Notes: generated from the sequence alone by a model not told the origin. 64,000 bases of DNA from JAOPZW01 sp963764585 (GCA_963764585.1 CAVXTB010000003.1:1116001-1180000); one strand, 5' to 3'; numbered from the stretch's first letter, positions 33,304-42,005 are shown. Numbers and translations are program-made.

Positions 33304-33342
33304 CGTTGAGTGCTCCTACGGAGAGAGGGGACGGACTCCTCC

Positions 33343-33378
33343 AACCTACGGCTTTGTTTACACTTCGTCAAGTTGACA
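33343..33378 (-). promoter_or_regulatory. Promoter of the secreted protein gene with TetR-type palindrome
   Basis: On the minus strand TTGACG (33371-33366) and TAGGTT (33348-33343) are 17 bases apart, a good sigma-70-like pair for the gene starting at 33303. The palindrome GTCAA-G-TTGAC (33367-33377) overlaps the -35. It lies between this gene and the divergent TetR gene, the usual place of a TetR operator. Confidence 0.55.
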
Positions 33379-33410
33379 GATCGTAAATATTGTCTAATCC
33401 TTCCTCGACC

Positions 33411-34010
33411 GTGAGCGACGACAGCACCAGGACGACCGCCCGCCGCCTGCCGCCGGCCGAGCGCCGCGCGCAGCTCGCCGCGGCCGCGCTGGCCGTCGCG
33501 GCCGAGCAGGGATTCGCGCGGCTCTCGCTCGACGACGTCGCCGAGCGCGCGGGCGTCACGCGCAACCTGCTCTACCACTACTTCCCGCGGGGCCGCCTCG
33601 ACGTCTTCCTCGCGGCCCTCGAGCGCGCCGGCGACGAGCTGACCGGCGGGTTCATCGTGGGCCCCGAGCTGCCGCTGGCCGAGCGCCTCCTCGCCAACAC
33701 GCTGCACTCGATCGAGCACGCCGCCAAGCCGACGGACGCCTGGCGCGTCATGCGCCACGCGCACGCCGCCGCCGAGCCCGAGATCGACGCGATGCGCAAC
33801 CGCTTCCGCGACATCATCGTCACCGGCATCGCCCGCAACCACCTCGGCACGGACGACCCCTCGCCGGCCGCGCGGGTCGCGCTGCGCGCCTACCTGGACT
33901 ACCACCAGACCGCGCTGGACGAGTGGCGCGGCAGCGGCGTCGACCGCGAGACGCTGCTGCGCCTGCTCGAGGACGCGCTCATGGCGAGCGTCGCCGTCGC
34001 GCGCGGCTAG
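33411..34010 (+). CDS. TetR-family transcriptional regulator
   Basis: 199 residues from the GTG at 33411; an in-frame TTG at 33390 would add seven residues. N-terminal TetR helix-turn-helix: LAAAALAVAAEQGFARLSLD, DVAERAGVTRNLLYHYFPRG. The C-terminal ligand domain is divergent, so the inducer is unknown. Divergent from the secreted protein gene with a palindrome in the shared promoter. Its TAG stop shares CTAG with the stop of murB. Confidence 0.85.
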   Translation: MSDDSTRTTARRLPPAERRAQLAAAALAVAAEQGFARLSLDDVAERAGVTRNLLYHYFPRGRLDVFLAALERAGDELTGGFIVGPELPLAERLLANTLHSIEHAAKPTDAWRVMRHAHAAAEPEIDAMRNRFRDIIVTGIARNHLGTDDPSPAARVALRAYLDYHQTALDEWRGSGVDRETLLRLLEDALMASVAVARG

Positions 34011-35035
34011 GCCGGCGACCAGGCGTGCCCGACGAAGACCGGCTCGGGCGTCAGCTCGACGCCGAACGTCTCGTGGACGCCGCCGGCGATCTCGTGCGCG
34101 AAGGCGACGAGCTCGGCCGTCGTGCCGGCGCCGCGGTTGGTCAGCGCGAGCGTGTGCTTGGAGGAGATCGCGATGCCGTCCGGGTTGCCCTGGCCGCGGT
34201 GAAAGCCCGCGCGCTCGATGAGCCAGGCCGCGGAGGTCTTGACCCGCCCGTCGTCCTGTGGCCAGGCCGGGGGCTGGGCGCCCGCGCGGACCTCCAGCGC
34301 GGCGAAGGCGTCCGCATCGAGCACCGGGTTGGTGAAGAACGAGCCCGCCGAGACCGTGTCGGGGTCGTCGGGGTCGAGGACCATCCCCTTGGCGCGGCGC
34401 AGCGCGAGGACGGCGGCGCGCACGTCGCCGAGCGGCGCGCGCTCGCCGAGCTCGACGCCGAGCTTGCGCGCCAGCTCGGCGTAGCGGATGGGCGCCGACA
34501 GCTGCGAGGCCTGCAGCGCGAAGCGCACGGCGAGGACGACCCAGCGGCCCGGGTCGCGCTTGAAGGCGCTCGAGCGGTAGGTGAAGCCGCACGCGGCCGG
34601 CGCGAGCTCCTCGATCGCGTCGCGCGTGCGATCGAGCACCCGCACGGCGGCGATCGTCTCGGCGACCTCCTGGCCGTAGGCGCCGACGTTCTGGATCGGC
34701 GTGGCGCCGACCGAGCCGGGGATGCCCGCCAGGCACTCCACGCCGGCAAGCCCGCCCGCAACGCAGTCGGCGACGAAGGGGTCCCACGGCTCCCCCGCGG
34801 CGACTTCGAGCGTCGCGCCCTCGCGCGCGACGCCGCGGGTGGCGATCCTCAGCACGGTGCCGGGGAAGCCGTCGTCGGCGACGACGACGTTGGAGCCGCC
34901 GGACATGACCAGCAGCGGCTCGCCCGCGCGATCGGCCGCGCGCACCGCGTCGACGGCGGCCTGCTCGTCGTCGGCCTCGAGGTAGCGGGCGGCGGGGCCG
35001 CCGAGGCGCAGCGTCGTGAGGTCGCGCAGTTGCAT
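34007..35035 (-). CDS. murB: UDP-N-acetylenolpyruvoylglucosamine reductase MurB
   Basis: 342 residues. FAD-binding segment TTLRLGGPAARY, LVMSGGSNVVVADDGFPG, GLAGVECLAGIPGSVGATPIQNVGAYGQE, the active-site region GSFFTNPVL (catalytic Ser) and C-terminal AAWLIERAGFHRG. Reduces the enolpyruvyl group to make UDP-MurNAc. It is inverted relative to the rest of the dcw cluster, where murB normally lies between murC and ftsQ on the same strand. It is divergent from ftsQ with a 44-base gap. Confidence 0.93.
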   Translation of the reverse strand: MQLRDLTTLRLGGPAARYLEADDEQAAVDAVRAADRAGEPLLVMSGGSNVVVADDGFPGTVLRIATRGVAREGATLEVAAGEPWDPFVADCVAGGLAGVECLAGIPGSVGATPIQNVGAYGQEVAETIAAVRVLDRTRDAIEELAPAACGFTYRSSAFKRDPGRWVVLAVRFALQASQLSAPIRYAELARKLGVELGERAPLGDVRAAVLALRRAKGMVLDPDDPDTVSAGSFFTNPVLDADAFAALEVRAGAQPPAWPQDDGRVKTSAAWLIERAGFHRGQGNPDGIAISSKHTLALTNRGAGTTAELVAFAHEIAGGVHETFGVELTPEPVFVGHAWSPA

Positions 35036-35079
35036 CGGCGCACCAGGGTAGGGATCCGCGTGCCGGCGTCGAATGCGGG

Positions 35080-35889
35080 ATGCGGATGCCCCTGCCGACG
35101 CCGCCGCTTCCGCGCCGCCCGCCCGCTCGCGCGGTGGCCGCCTGCGCCGGGGTCCTCGTGCTGCTGGGCGCCGGCTGGCTGTGGCTGCGCGACTCGAGCC
35201 TGGTGGCGGTGCGCCAGGTCGACGTCACCGGCGTCAGCGGCTCGGAGGCGCCCAGGGTGCGCGAGGCGCTGCAGGAGGCCGCCCGCGACATGACCACGCT
35301 GCACGTGCGCGCGGGGCAGCTCCAGACCGCCGTCGCGCCGTTCCCGGCGGTCCGGTCGATCGAGGCGCACGCCGACTTCCCGCACCGCCTGCGCGTCGTC
35401 GTCCACGAGCACGTCGCGGTCGGCGCGCTGGCCGCCGGCGACGAACGCGTCGCCGTGGCCGCCGACGGCACGCTGCTGCGCGGCAGCGCGACCCGCGGGC
35501 TGCCCGTCGTCGCCGTGGGCGCCGCGCCGGCGGGCGACACGATCGGCGATCGCCGGGCGCGCAGCGCGATCGCGCTGCTGGCCGCGGCGCCCGCTGCGCT
35601 GCGGGCCAAGGTGCTGCGCGTCTATGCCGGGCCGCGCGGGCTGACCGCCCCCCTCGACGACGGTCCGGTCCTGTACTTCGGCGGCGCCGATCGCCTGCGG
35701 GCGAAGTGGACGGCAGCCGCGCGCGTGCTCGCCGACCGCTCCTCGGCCGGCGCCACGTACCTCGACGTGCGCCTGCCCGAGCGTCCCGCCGCCGGCGGCC
35801 TCGAAGCCCCCAAGCCGCAGGAGCCGGACGCGTCGGCGCAGGTCGGCGCACAACCCGCCCAACCCCAGACTCCGCAGGCGAAGCCATGA
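35080..35889 (+). CDS. ftsQ: Cell division protein FtsQ/DivIB
   Basis: 269 residues. Short Pro/Arg-rich cytoplasmic part, one transmembrane helix (AVAACAGVLVLLGAGWLWL), then a POTRA-like domain (SLVAVRQVDVTGVSGSEAPRV) and a beta domain (FPHRLRVVVHEHVAVGAL, VAADGTLLRG). It ends in a Pro/Gln-rich tail. Part of the FtsQLB divisome complex, with FtsL encoded 15 kb upstream. It now has its own divergent promoter region because murB is inverted. Confidence 0.85.
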   Translation: MRMPLPTPPLPRRPPARAVAACAGVLVLLGAGWLWLRDSSLVAVRQVDVTGVSGSEAPRVREALQEAARDMTTLHVRAGQLQTAVAPFPAVRSIEAHADFPHRLRVVVHEHVAVGALAAGDERVAVAADGTLLRGSATRGLPVVAVGAAPAGDTIGDRRARSAIALLAAAPAALRAKVLRVYAGPRGLTAPLDDGPVLYFGGADRLRAKWTAAARVLADRSSAGATYLDVRLPERPAAGGLEAPKPQEPDASAQVGAQPAQPQTPQAKP

Positions 35890-35902
35890 CCTGACCCTAA
35901 AC

Positions 35903-36022
35903 TTGTGGTCGAGGGTTGCTTCGGCCACAAATCTCCTGCACAACTTGAGGGTTCCGGAAACTGCAAGGAACCTTGCTGGTCTAGACTTGGCGTTGACAGC
36001 GCTCGATGCCCGTGCATACCGT
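35903..36022 (+). promoter_or_regulatory. ftsZ upstream region: dyads and candidate promoter
   Basis: A hairpin TTGTGGTC/GGCCACAA at 35903-35930 follows ftsQ and may end its transcript. Two overlapping dyads come next: GGTTCC...GGAACC (35950-35972) and GCAAGG-AA-CCTTGC (35963-35976). A promoter-like pair TTGACA (35993-35998) and TACCGT (36017-36022), 18 bases apart, would give a leader of about 60 bases before the ftsZ ATG. CGTGCAT is repeated at 36011 and 36020. This region is noticeably less GC-rich than the genes. Confidence 0.45.
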
Positions 36023-36091
36023 GCATGCGCGCAGAGGCACGACCGGGGCGCGCAAAACCTTCAACGTTAGATCGAGACTCGGTCGGAATCC

Positions 36092-37186
36092 ATGGAAAGC
36101 AGCGGAAGCTATCTCGCGGTCATCAAGGTCGTCGGCGTCGGCGGCGGCGGTACCAATGCGGTCAACCGCATGGTCGACGCGGGCCTGCGCGGCGTCGAGT
36201 TCATCGCGGCCAACACCGATGCCCAGGCGCTGCAGATGTGCGACGCCGACATCAAGCTCAACATCGGGCACGACCTGACCAAGGGCCTCGGCGCGGGCGC
36301 CAATCCTGAGGTCGGCTTCGGCGCAGCCGCCGAGTCGCGCGACGACATCAAGGAGGCGCTCAAGGGCGCGGACATGGTGTTCGTCACCGCCGGCGAGGGC
36401 GGCGGCACCGGCACCGGCGCGGCGCCGGTCATCGCCGAGATCGCCAAGAACGAGATCGGATCGCTGACCGTCGGCGTGGTGACCAAGCCGTTCGACTTCG
36501 AGGGCTCGCAGCGCATGCGCCAGGCCGACGAGGGCATCGCGCGGCTGCGCGACGTCGTCGACACGCTGATCGTCATCCCCAACGAGAAGCTGCTGAACAT
36601 CGTCGAGCGCCGCACGACGATCCTCGAAGCCTTCCGCGAGGCCGACAACGTCCTGCGCCAGGGCGTGCAGGGCATCACCGACCTCATCACGATCCCCGGC
36701 CTCATCAACCTCGACTTCGCCGACGTGCGCACGATCATGACCGACGCCGGCTCGGCGCTCATGGGCATCGGCCAGGCCGGCGGCGAGAACCGCGCCGTCG
36801 AGGCGGCCAAGCAGGCGATCGCCAGCCCGCTGCTCGAGGAGTCCGTCGAGGGCGCCACCGGGATCCTGCTGAACATCACCGGCGGCAAGGACATCGGCCT
36901 CTTCGAGATCAACGAAGCCGCCGAGGTCGTCCAGAGCGCGGCCGACGCGACGGCGAACATCATCTTCGGCTCGGTCATCGACGAGCAGATCGGCGACGAG
37001 GTCCGCGTGACCGTCATCGCCACCGGCTTCGACCACGGCCGCGCCCGCCCGCGCACCGCCCGCGAGGAGACCCGCGACCGCGCGACCCGGCGCGACCGCA
37101 GCCCGCGCGTCGGCGAGCGCGAGCGCTCGTCGCTGGAGATCTCCGACGACGACATCGACATCCCGCCGTTCCTGCGGGACCGCTGA
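36092..37186 (+). CDS. ftsZ: Cell division GTPase FtsZ
   Basis: 364 residues. Tubulin fold: KVVGVGGGGTNAVNRM at the start, the GTP loop G103-GGTGTG (AGEGGGTGTGAAPV), the synergy-loop region LINLDFADVRTIM with its catalytic acids, and NITGGKDIGLFEI. A basic Arg-rich linker of about 35 residues leads to the conserved C-terminal peptide DIDIPPFLRDR, which binds partner proteins. Last gene of the dcw cluster. Confidence 0.97.
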   Translation: MESSGSYLAVIKVVGVGGGGTNAVNRMVDAGLRGVEFIAANTDAQALQMCDADIKLNIGHDLTKGLGAGANPEVGFGAAAESRDDIKEALKGADMVFVTAGEGGGTGTGAAPVIAEIAKNEIGSLTVGVVTKPFDFEGSQRMRQADEGIARLRDVVDTLIVIPNEKLLNIVERRTTILEAFREADNVLRQGVQGITDLITIPGLINLDFADVRTIMTDAGSALMGIGQAGGENRAVEAAKQAIASPLLEESVEGATGILLNITGGKDIGLFEINEAAEVVQSAADATANIIFGSVIDEQIGDEVRVTVIATGFDHGRARPRTAREETRDRATRRDRSPRVGERERSSLEISDDDIDIPPFLRDR

Positions 37187-37240
37187 GCGTTCGCCAGCAG
37201 ACGTCGCGCCATCCCCACTTCCGGGGCAGCAACTAGCCAG

Positions 37241-37447
37241 ATGTCCGGTCAAACTCGGACGTCGGCGGCCGTAAGCTCGGACATGGAGATGGACCAGCCT
37301 GGGGGCAACATCGTGCCGCAGATGACTGCTGAGGATCTGGCGCAGCACCTCGACGCGCTGGCCGAGTCCTCCGAGGAGGATCGCGACCAGCTTCTGCACG
37401 ACCTGCTGGTCCAGGTCTACCCGACCAAGCGCACGCAGGACAGCTAG
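37241..37447 (+). CDS. Small acidic hypothetical protein between ftsZ and gcvT
   Basis: 68 residues from the ATG at 37241; starts at 37283 or 37289 are equally possible and have a ggag nearby. The last 40 residues form an amphipathic acidic helix (MTAEDLAQHLDALAESSEED, RDQLLHDLLVQVYP). The even spacing of Leu suggests a protein-binding helix. No family was recognised. Confidence 0.5.
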   Translation: MSGQTRTSAAVSSDMEMDQPGGNIVPQMTAEDLAQHLDALAESSEEDRDQLLHDLLVQVYPTKRTQDS

Positions 37448-37503
37448 GCGCAGCACGGCCGCGGTCGCGGCTGCCGACCCCCGCGTTGCTAGTGTCCGGC
37501 GCG

Positions 37504-38595
37504 GTGGCCGCCGCCTCGTCGTCGCAGACCCTCAAGCGCACGCCCCTGTTCGACCGCCACGTCGACGCGGGCGCCAAGCTCGTGCCCTTTGCGGGGTGGG
37601 AGATGCCCGTGCAATACGCCGGGATCCGCGACGAGCACGTGGCCGTTCGCACCGCCTGCGGGCTGTTCGACGTCTCGCACATGGGCGAGATCGAGACCAG
37701 CGGGCCGCAGGCCCAGGACCTGCTGCAGCGCCTGCTGTCCAACGACGTCTCGAAGGTCGCCGTCGGCGGCGCCCAGTACGCCGTGCTGTGCCGCGACGAC
37801 GGCGGCGTGCTCGACGACCTCTTCACCTACCGCATCGCGCCCGACCGCTTCGTGACGGTCACCAACGCCGCCAACCACGACAAGGACCTCGCCTGGTTCC
37901 AGGCGCACGCCGGCGAGTTTCCCGACGCCGAGGTGACGGACGCGCACGAGCGGTACGCGATGCTCGCCGTCCAGGGCCCGCGGGCCCGCGAGATCGTCCA
38001 GGCGATGGCCGACGCGCCGCTGCCCGCGCGCTTCACCACCGCGCGGCGCATGCTGATCGGCCGCTCGGCGCTCGTCTGCGGCACCGGCTACACGGGCGAG
38101 GACGGCGTCGAGCTGCTGTGCGAGCCCGGCGACGCGCCGGCGCTGTGGGACGAGCTGACCCGCCGCGGCGCCACGCCCGCCGGCCTCGCCGCGCGCGACA
38201 CGCTGCGCCTGGAGGTCTGCTTCCACCTCTACGGCAACGACCTCATGGAGGAGCGCGGCCCGATCGAGGCCGGGCTGGGCTGGTGCTGCAAGGAGGACAC
38301 GGGCTTCATCGGCTCGGAGGCCGTGCGCGCGACCCGCGAGAACGGCCCGCGCGAGAAGCTCGCCCCGTTCACGATCACCGGGCCCGGCATCGCGCGCCAG
38401 GGCAACCCGGTCGTCGGCGGCGGCGAGGTGACGAGCGGCACGCTGTCGCCGTGCCTGGAGGTCGGCATCGGGATGGCCTACGTGCCCGCCGAGCGCGCGC
38501 AGGCCGGGACCGAGCTCGAGATCGACGTGCGCGGCAAGGTCCGCCCCGCCGTGGTGGGCACCAAGCCGCTCTACCGCAAGGAGAACGATGGCTGA
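37504..38595 (+). CDS. gcvT: Glycine cleavage T protein (aminomethyltransferase)
   Basis: 363 residues from the GTG at 37504; a TTG at 37486 is the alternative. KRTPLFDRHVDAGAKLVPFAGWEMPVQY is the family N-terminus (seen at residues 12-39). VSHMGEIETSG, GGVLDDLFTYR, GTGYTGEDGVELLC and AARDTLRLEVCFHLYGND follow, with the GTLSPCLEVGIGMAYV end. It moves the methylene group from H-protein-bound aminomethyl lipoate to tetrahydrofolate. It overlaps gcvH by eight bases. Confidence 0.93.
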   Translation: MAAASSSQTLKRTPLFDRHVDAGAKLVPFAGWEMPVQYAGIRDEHVAVRTACGLFDVSHMGEIETSGPQAQDLLQRLLSNDVSKVAVGGAQYAVLCRDDGGVLDDLFTYRIAPDRFVTVTNAANHDKDLAWFQAHAGEFPDAEVTDAHERYAMLAVQGPRAREIVQAMADAPLPARFTTARRMLIGRSALVCGTGYTGEDGVELLCEPGDAPALWDELTRRGATPAGLAARDTLRLEVCFHLYGNDLMEERGPIEAGLGWCCKEDTGFIGSEAVRATRENGPREKLAPFTITGPGIARQGNPVVGGGEVTSGTLSPCLEVGIGMAYVPAERAQAGTELEIDVRGKVRPAVVGTKPLYRKENDG

Positions 38596-38974
38596 CGCCA
38601 GCTACCCCGACGACCTGCTCTACCACGCCGAGCACGACTGGGTGCGCATCGACGGCGACACCGCGACGTTCGGCATCACCTGGTTCGCCCAGGACGCGCT
38701 GGGCGAGGTCGTCTTCTTCGACCTGCCCGAGGTCGGCAGCACGGTCACCAAGGACGAGCCCTACGCGGAGGTCGAGTCGGTCAAGGCCGTCTCCGACGTC
38801 ATCGCGCCGCTGTCGGGCGAGATCGTCGAGGTCAACACCGCGCTGGGCGACAAGCCCGAGGCGATCAACGAGGACCCCTACGGCAGCGGCTGGCTGGTGC
38901 GGGTCCGCCTGTCCAACGACGGCGAGCAGGGCGACCTGCTCGATGCCGCCGCCTACACCGCGACCCTGTCCTAG
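38588..38974 (+). CDS. gcvH: Glycine cleavage H protein
   Basis: 128 residues. Lipoyl carrier: HDWVRIDGDTATFGITWFAQ, LGEVVFFDLPEVGS, and the lipoylated lysine K66 in AEVESVKAVSDV, then NEDPYGSGWLVRV. It shuttles intermediates between the P, T and L proteins. Its stop is directly followed by the GTG of gcvPA without a gap. Confidence 0.95.
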   Translation: MADASYPDDLLYHAEHDWVRIDGDTATFGITWFAQDALGEVVFFDLPEVGSTVTKDEPYAEVESVKAVSDVIAPLSGEIVEVNTALGDKPEAINEDPYGSGWLVRVRLSNDGEQGDLLDAAAYTATLS

Positions 38975-40354
38975 GTGACCACCTACACCTCGACGACGTC
39001 CGACGACCTGCGGGCCATGCTCGCCGAGATCGGCGTTGGCTCGCTGGAGGAGCTGTTCGACCGCCAGGTCCCCAAGGCCGTGCGCCTGCAGCGCCCGCTC
39101 GACCTGCCAGCGGGCATGGCCGAGCAGGACGTCTACGAGCACCTGCGCGCGCTGGCCGCCCGCAACACGAGCGCCGAGGACGAGATCACCTTCCTGGGCG
39201 CCGGCATGTACGACCACTACGTCCCCGCGGTCGTCGACATGCTCATGGAGCGCTCGGAGTTCCTGACGCCGTATACGCCCTACCAGCCCGAGATCTCGCA
39301 GGGCGGGCTGCAGGTCATGTTCGAGTACCAGACCGCGATCAGCGAGCTGACCGCGCTGCCGGTCTCGAACGCCAGCGTCTACGAGGGTCCCAGCGCCGTT
39401 GCGGCCGCCGCCTACCTGGCCAAGCTCGCCAACGGCAAGCGCAGGGTCGTCGTCTCGCGCGGCGTGCACCCGCACGCGCGCGCCGCGCTGCGCACGCTGG
39501 CCGCCGGCTACGGCCACGAGGTCGTCGAGGTCGGCCTGCGCGACGGCGTGACCGACGCCGACGCGTGGGCCGGCGCGATCGACCAGGACACGAGCGCGGT
39601 CATCTTCCAGCAGCCCAACTTCCTCGGCGCGGTCGAGGACGCGGCTGCCCTGGCGCAGGCGGCCAAGGACTCGCCGGCGGTGGTCGTCGGCTCCTACGAC
39701 CCGATCCCGCTCGGCATCCTCAAGCCGCCGGGCGAGTGCGGCGTCGACGTCGCCGTGGGGGAGGGCCAGACGCTCGGCAACCGCCTGGACTTCGGCGGCC
39801 CGTCGTTCGGCTTCTTCGCCGCCACCGAGGCCTACCTGCGCCGCATGCCGGGCCGCATCGCGGGCGAGACGCGCGACGTCGACGGCAAGCGCGGCTTCGT
39901 CCTGACGCTGCAGACGCGCGAGCAGCACATCCGCCGCGAGAAGGCGACCTCGAACATCTGCACCGCCCAGGCGCTCAACGCGCTGGCCGGCGTCGTCTAC
40001 CTGACCTGGCTGGGCCGCCGCGGCCTCGTCGAGCTCGGCGAGCTGCTGCTGCAGCGCACGCACTACGCGCGCGAGGCGCTCACCGCGATCGACGGCGTCG
40101 AGGCGCTGCACGAGCAGCCGGTCGTGCGCGAGTTCGCGGTCAAGCTCGCCGCTCCCGTCGACCGCGTGATCGCACGCTGCCAGGACGCCGGCATCAACCC
40201 CGGCTTCGCGCTCGGGCACGAGTACGACGAGCACCCCGACGGCCTGCTCGTCGCGCTCACCGAGCGCCGCTCGAAGGCCGACGTCGACCGGCTCGTCGAC
40301 GTCCTCGGCGCGGCGGTCGCCGCCGAGCGCCACCCGGCGGGGGCGACCGCATGA
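38975..40354 (+). CDS. gcvPA: Glycine dehydrogenase (decarboxylating) subunit 1
   Basis: 459 residues from a GTG. P-protein N-terminal half: DDLRAMLAEIGVGSLEELFD, FLGAGMYDHYVPAVVDMLMERSEFLTPYTPYQPEISQG in pieces at about 65-105, EGPSAVAAAAYLA and the GQTLGNRLDFGGPSFGFFA segment. Together with gcvPB it forms the two-chain P-protein found in many Gram-positive and thermophilic bacteria. It overlaps gcvPB by four bases. Confidence 0.94.
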   Translation: MTTYTSTTSDDLRAMLAEIGVGSLEELFDRQVPKAVRLQRPLDLPAGMAEQDVYEHLRALAARNTSAEDEITFLGAGMYDHYVPAVVDMLMERSEFLTPYTPYQPEISQGGLQVMFEYQTAISELTALPVSNASVYEGPSAVAAAAYLAKLANGKRRVVVSRGVHPHARAALRTLAAGYGHEVVEVGLRDGVTDADAWAGAIDQDTSAVIFQQPNFLGAVEDAAALAQAAKDSPAVVVGSYDPIPLGILKPPGECGVDVAVGEGQTLGNRLDFGGPSFGFFAATEAYLRRMPGRIAGETRDVDGKRGFVLTLQTREQHIRREKATSNICTAQALNALAGVVYLTWLGRRGLVELGELLLQRTHYAREALTAIDGVEALHEQPVVREFAVKLAAPVDRVIARCQDAGINPGFALGHEYDEHPDGLLVALTERRSKADVDRLVDVLGAAVAAERHPAGATA

Positions 40355-41808
40355 CGCAAACCATCTTCGAGAAGGGAGCGCCCGGCCGGCGCGCGTTCAC
40401 GTGCCCCGAGCTGGACGTCCCGCGCGTCGACGGCCTGCTGCCCGACGCGATGCGCCGCACGGCCGAGCCGCGCCTCCCCGAGGTCTCCGAGCCCGAGCTC
40501 GTCCGCCACTACGTCAACCTCTCCAAGAAGAACTTCGACCTGGACTCGGGCTTCTACCCACTCGGCTCGTGCACGATGAAGCACAACCCGCGCGTGCACG
40601 AGCGCGTGGCGGCGCTGCCGGGGCACTCGCGACTGCATCCGCTCCAGGACCCGGCGCGCGCCCAGGGCGCGCTCGAGCTGATGTGGAACCTCGAGCGCGC
40701 GCTGGCGGAGATCGCGGGGCTGCCGCACGTCTCGCTGCAGCCCAGCGCCGGCTCGCACGGCGAGCTGGCCGGCGTGCTGCTCACCAGGGCCCTCCATGCC
40801 GACCACGGCGAGGCGCGCACGAAGGTGCTGACGCCCGACACGGCCCACGGCACGAACCCGGCAACGGTGACCATGGCCGGCTACGAGGTGGTCAAGGTCG
40901 GCACCAACGCCGACGGCGGCGTCGACATCGACGACCTGCGCGCCAAGGCCGACGACGGCGTCGCGTGCCTGATGCTCACCAACCCCAACACGCTGGGGAT
41001 CTTCGACCGCAACATCGAGCAGATCGCCGAGATCGTGCACGGGGTGGGGGCGACGGTCTACTACGACGGCGCGAACCTCAACGCCGTCATGGGGATCTCG
41101 CGGCCGGGCGACATGGGCTTCGACATCGTGCACTTCAACCTGCACAAGTCGTTCACCCAGCCCCACGGCGGCGGGGGGCCGGGCGCCGGCCCGATCGCGG
41201 TGAGCGAGCGCCTCGAGCCCTACCTGCCGCGCCCGGTGATCGTGCGCGGCGCCGACGGCAGCTTCGGCCTCGACGACGACCGCCCGAAGTCGATCGGCAA
41301 GCTGCGCGGCTTCCAGGGCAACTACGGCTGCTTCGTGCGTTCATACGCGTACATCCGCTCGCTCGGCGCCGAGGGGCTCAAGGACGCGAGCGAGACGGCG
41401 GTCCTGAACGCCAACTACCTGCTGGCGCGGCTGCGCGCGCTCGGCGTGGCCGACAAGCTGCCGCTCGCCTTCGGCGAGCTGTGCATGCACGAGTTCGTGC
41501 TCTCGGGCGCGCCGATGAAGCGCGACCTGCAGATCCGCACGCTCGACCTGGCCAAGCGGCTGCTCGACCACGGCTTCCACCCGCCCACCGTCTACTTCCC
41601 GCTGCTCGTCGACGAGGCGCTGCTCATCGAGCCGACCGAGACCGAGACCCGCGAGACGCTCGACGCCTTCGCCGAGGCGCTGGCCGAGATCCTGCGCGAG
41701 GCGCAGGAGGACCCGTCGGTGGCGCGCAACGCCCCGTACAGCACGCCGGTCCGCCGCCTCGACGAGGCCGCGGCGGCCAAGCGGCCGGTCATCCGCCAGG
41801 CGCTGTAG
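40351..41808 (+). CDS. gcvPB: Glycine dehydrogenase (decarboxylating) subunit 2
   Basis: 485 residues; its ATG overlaps the gcvPA stop. PLP-binding half of P-protein: SKKNFDLDSGFYPLGSCTMK, LHPLQDPARAQGAL, QPSAGSHGELAGVL, HGTNPATVTMAG and the PLP lysine K266 in NLHKSFTQPHGGGGPGAGP. Decarboxylates glycine and passes aminomethyl to GcvH. The lpd gene for the L protein is not in the window. Last gene of the operon. Confidence 0.95.
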   Translation: MTQTIFEKGAPGRRAFTCPELDVPRVDGLLPDAMRRTAEPRLPEVSEPELVRHYVNLSKKNFDLDSGFYPLGSCTMKHNPRVHERVAALPGHSRLHPLQDPARAQGALELMWNLERALAEIAGLPHVSLQPSAGSHGELAGVLLTRALHADHGEARTKVLTPDTAHGTNPATVTMAGYEVVKVGTNADGGVDIDDLRAKADDGVACLMLTNPNTLGIFDRNIEQIAEIVHGVGATVYYDGANLNAVMGISRPGDMGFDIVHFNLHKSFTQPHGGGGPGAGPIAVSERLEPYLPRPVIVRGADGSFGLDDDRPKSIGKLRGFQGNYGCFVRSYAYIRSLGAEGLKDASETAVLNANYLLARLRALGVADKLPLAFGELCMHEFVLSGAPMKRDLQIRTLDLAKRLLDHGFHPPTVYFPLLVDEALLIEPTETETRETLDAFAEALAEILREAQEDPSVARNAPYSTPVRRLDEAAAAKRPVIRQAL

Positions 41809-41829
41809 CGGCGGGTGCCTAAGCGCCGC
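41808..41829 (+). terminator. Short hairpin right after gcvPB
   Basis: GCGGCG (41808-41813) pairs with CGCCGC (41824-41829) over a 10-base loop, starting on the last base of the gcvPB stop codon. GAAAA follows, not a T-run. A possible terminator, weaker than the large hairpin 90 bases downstream. Confidence 0.35.
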
Positions 41830-41920
41830 GAAAAGGTGCGATTACGAAGATCGCGTCGTGGGCATAGGGGTTGGCGTCGCGAGTGATCGCGGCCCGGCCA
41901 TTCGCCCCCCAGGCCGGCTT

Positions 41921-42005
41921 GAAAGCGGGAGCCCGCTCCGGCGCCCTCGAAACGCCATCGCCCCCCAGGCGCTCGAGGGCTAGCCGGAGCGGAGCTCCCG
42001 CTTTC
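41921..42005 (+). terminator. 85-base composite hairpin between gcvPB and trpS
   Basis: Three stacked perfect stems: GAAAGCGGGAGC with 41994-42005 (12 bp), GCTCCGGC with 41983-41990 (8 bp), and GCCCTCGA with 41973-41980 (8 bp), plus an inner CGCC/GGCG. In all 32 paired bases with small bulges. A 12-base direct repeat CGCCCCCCAGGC occurs at 41903 and 41959. It ends 31 bases before the trpS GTG, so it is either the gcv terminator or a control element for trpS. Confidence 0.6.

Noticed and set aside
37448..37503. Glycine riboswitch upstream of gcvT
   Set aside because: The gap before gcvT is only about 56 bases, the preceding sequence looks coding, and no glycine aptamer core was recognised.
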